6,951 nt of DNA from Collinsella aerofaciens (lineage in GTDB: Bacteria > Actinomycetota > Coriobacteriia > Coriobacteriales > Coriobacteriaceae), in NCBI GenBank assembly GCA_021641225.1, contig JAJWXI010000093.1, positions 1 through 6,951 of the forward strand, given 5' to 3'. Both the position numbers and the translations under genes were made by a program. Positions 5,573-6,951 of the stretch are shown here, piece after piece (within the stretch, counting starts at the first letter, position 1; the number at the start of each line of letters is the position of its first letter). The notes under the pieces are model-generated. The model was not told where the DNA came from. It did no database searches and worked only from the letters and a program-made list of their open reading frames with translations.

Positions 5573-6823
5573 TTAGAGAGCGGGTGGGAGGGTGTCGAGG
5601 AGGGCTTGGGCGGTGTTGGCGGCGCAGTCGCGTGAGTCGATGATGTAGTCGGCCCAGGCGCGGTAGCGCGGCATGCGCTGCTCGGCCAGCTTGTCGATGC
5701 CATCGCGGGCGGTGATGGGGCGACCCTTGTGGGCGAGTTCGTCGAGCTTACGGTTGAGCATCACGATCTGACTGTTCTGGTGCAGTAGCGGGTAGTTCTC
5801 GTCGCGCGTGACCACGCCGCCGCCCGTGGAAAGCACCAGGCCGCTGCGCTTGGAGATGCCGGCCAGCGCCGCCGTCTCCTGCTCGCGGAAGGCCGCCTCG
5901 CCGCGCTCGACGATAAAGTCGGCGCAGGGCATGCCTAGGCGCTCCTCGAGGGCGCGGTCCAGGTCGATGTGCTCTCGCCCCGTGAGCAGGGCAATCTGCT
6001 CGCCCACACGGGTCTTGCCCGAGCCCGGCATGCCGATCAGCGCGATGTTCTGCTCGCGGCGTGACAGGCGCTCCGTTACGTCCAGAATGCGCTCACGCGG
6101 GGTGACCTGGCCGGTATAGCGCTCGACGGCCTGTGCCGCTTGGGCCACGAGCATCAGCAGGCCGCCGATGCAGGGGATGCCGCGGCGCTCGGCCTCGAGC
6201 ATGAGTCCCGTGCGTGCAGGGTTGTAGACAATGTCGATGACGCCCTCGAGCGCATCGAGCCCCTCGAGCGCGCAGGGGGCATCGGGACAGTGGGGGAACA
6301 TGCCGGCGGGCGTGCAGTTGACGAGCAGTGCGGCGTCGGACTGCTGCGCGATGTTGTCGTAGTTGACTTCGCTCGTGCGGCCGACCGGCACGACGATGGC
6401 GCCCAGGTCGCCGAGCACCATGCTGGCAGTGGTGCCGGCGCCACCGGTGGCACCGAGCACGAGGGCCTTCTTGCCGGCAACCTCTACGCCCAACTCCTCG
6501 ACCAGACACTGAAAACCAAAGTAGTCGGTGTTGTCGCCGCGCAGGCGGCCGTCGGGCAGGCGCGTGATGGTGTTGACGTTTCCCATACGCTCGGCGAGCG
6601 GGCTCAGCTCGTCCAGGTATTCCATGACGGCGCGCTTGTAGGGGATGGTCACGTTGGTTCCCTCCCATTCGTCACCCGTCATAAAAGCCTGGAGGTCCTC
6701 GGGCTCGCGCTCAAATCGTACGTACTCGAGCCCCGCGAACTCCTTGTAGATGGTCGGGGTGTAGCTGTGGCCCAGCACACGGCCCAGCACGCCGTAGGGG
6801 CGGGTTGCGGCTGTATCGGTCAT
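5573..6823 (-). CDS. aroEK: bifunctional shikimate dehydrogenase / shikimate kinase (AroE-AroK fusion)
   Basis: This 416-residue cytoplasmic protein joins shikimate pathway steps 4 and 5. Residues 1 to about 250 are AroE: GVLGRVLGHSYTPT (11-24) with the shikimate-binding HSxTP, NVTIPYK (57-63) with catalytic Lys63, GNVNTI (81-86), GDNTD (96-100) with catalytic Asp100, NADP-binding GATGGAG (124-130), VNCTPAGM (168-175), DIVYNPARTGLM (197-208) and GLLMLVAQAAQAVERYTG (221-238). Residues about 257-416 are AroK: P-loop GMPGSGKT (264-271), IDLD (286-289), ERGEAAFREQE (306-316), STGGGVV (332-338), RPITARDG (368-375) in the lid and RMPRYRAWADYII (383-395). Both halves look complete and no key residue is missing. 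The ATG at 6823 directly follows the pheA TAG, with GGAGGTG (plus 6830-6836) 6 bases upstream inside pheA, so translation is probably coupled. aroQ follows after 64 bases. Confidence 0.95.
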   Translation of the reverse strand: MTDTAATRPYGVLGRVLGHSYTPTIYKEFAGLEYVRFEREPEDLQAFMTGDEWEGTNVTIPYKRAVMEYLDELSPLAERMGNVNTITRLPDGRLRGDNTDYFGFQCLVEELGVEVAGKKALVLGATGGAGTTASMVLGDLGAIVVPVGRTSEVNYDNIAQQSDAALLVNCTPAGMFPHCPDAPCALEGLDALEGVIDIVYNPARTGLMLEAERRGIPCIGGLLMLVAQAAQAVERYTGQVTPRERILDVTERLSRREQNIALIGMPGSGKTRVGEQIALLTGREHIDLDRALEERLGMPCADFIVERGEAAFREQETAALAGISKRSGLVLSTGGGVVTRDENYPLLHQNSQIVMLNRKLDELAHKGRPITARDGIDKLAEQRMPRYRAWADYIIDSRDCAANTAQALLDTLPPAL

Positions 6824-6951
6824 CTAGAGCACCTCCGTGTAACTGCCAAAGTAGGTGAAGCTCTCGCACACGTCGTCGATGGAATCGAGCAGGCCATCGA
6901 GGGCCTTGCTGCCAAAGGGGCAGTCCAGGTCAAAGTAGAACATAAACTCAA
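6824..6951 (-). CDS. pheA: prephenate dehydratase, C-terminal ACT domain end (5' end outside window)
   Basis: The minus-strand frame ending in TAG at 6826-6824 is open to the window edge and gives the last 41 residues, beginning EFMFYFDLDCPFGSK and ending YFGSYTEVL. This matches the end of a regulatory ACT domain as found in prephenate dehydratase: a YxFFxDL strand, a helix (ALDGLLDSIDDVCESF) and the terminal xxLGSY-like strand. In PheA this domain binds phenylalanine for feedback inhibition; the enzyme makes phenylpyruvate from prephenate. The catalytic domain is outside the window, so assignment rests on this tail and on its place immediately before aroEK. Another ACT-ending aromatic enzyme is possible but less likely. 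Its last codons contain the aroEK ribosome binding site. Confidence 0.83.
   Translation of the reverse strand, partial: EFMFYFDLDCPFGSKALDGLLDSIDDVCESFTYFGSYTEVL

Noticed and set aside
5509..5703. A longer aroQ beginning in the end of aroEK
   Set aside because: The extra 65 residues read through aroEK and the hairpin out of frame. The conserved NGPNLN start and the ribosome binding site fix the ATG at 5508.
1..6951. CRISPR array, insertion sequence, phage, defence or toxin-antitoxin system
   Set aside because: No regularly spaced repeats, transposase-like frames or such protein families were seen. Every sizeable frame with family motifs belongs to rhamnose, glycan export or aromatic synthesis.

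Overview
The window looks like a chromosomal segment from a GC-rich Gram-positive anaerobe of the Coriobacteriia, most likely Collinsella or a close relative. The pointers are an RmlC-RmlD (epimerase-reductase) gene fusion, an AroE-AroK (shikimate dehydrogenase-shikimate kinase) fusion, strong AGGAG-type ribosome binding sites and GTG starts. The genus is inferred from these gene architectures, not proven by a marker gene.

Positions 1-1976 (+ strand) hold the end of a dTDP-L-rhamnose pathway: the C-terminal third of dTDP-glucose 4,6-dehydratase (rfbB), an unusually long GC-rich hairpin in the gap, and a fused rfbC-rfbD gene that would finish dTDP-rhamnose synthesis. A 13-bp bidirectional terminator (1999-2028) closes this block. 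Its base composition (about 68% GC in a sampled line) and use of AGG arginine codons differ from the next block (about 53% in a sampled line).

Positions 2082-4835 hold a cell-surface glycan block. A family 2 glycosyltransferase with two C-terminal membrane helices lies on the minus strand. It is divergent from a Wzm/Wzt (TagG/TagH, RgpC/RgpD-like) ABC exporter pair on the plus strand. The two arms have facing CTATACT -10 elements in a 160-bp gap. With the rhamnose genes, this suggests synthesis and export of a rhamnose-containing wall polysaccharide, although no polymerising rhamnosyltransferase is visible here.

Positions 4838-5008 hold a tRNA-Arg(UCU) gene with encoded CCA, a TATAAT box just after the wzt stop, and a strong intrinsic terminator.

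Positions 5071-6951 (minus strand) hold aromatic amino acid genes in the order pheA (only its C-terminal end), the aroE-aroK fusion, then aroQ. pheA and aroEK abut as TAG-ATG. A perfect 14-bp stem hairpin with a REP-like loop separates aroEK from aroQ. Together these genes supply shikimate-pathway steps 3, 4 and 5 and the prephenate dehydratase step to phenylalanine.

I see no CRISPR array, transposase, integrase, toxin-antitoxin pair or defence gene. The protein-coding content is conventional; the least-explained parts are the two non-coding hairpins and the compositional boundary.
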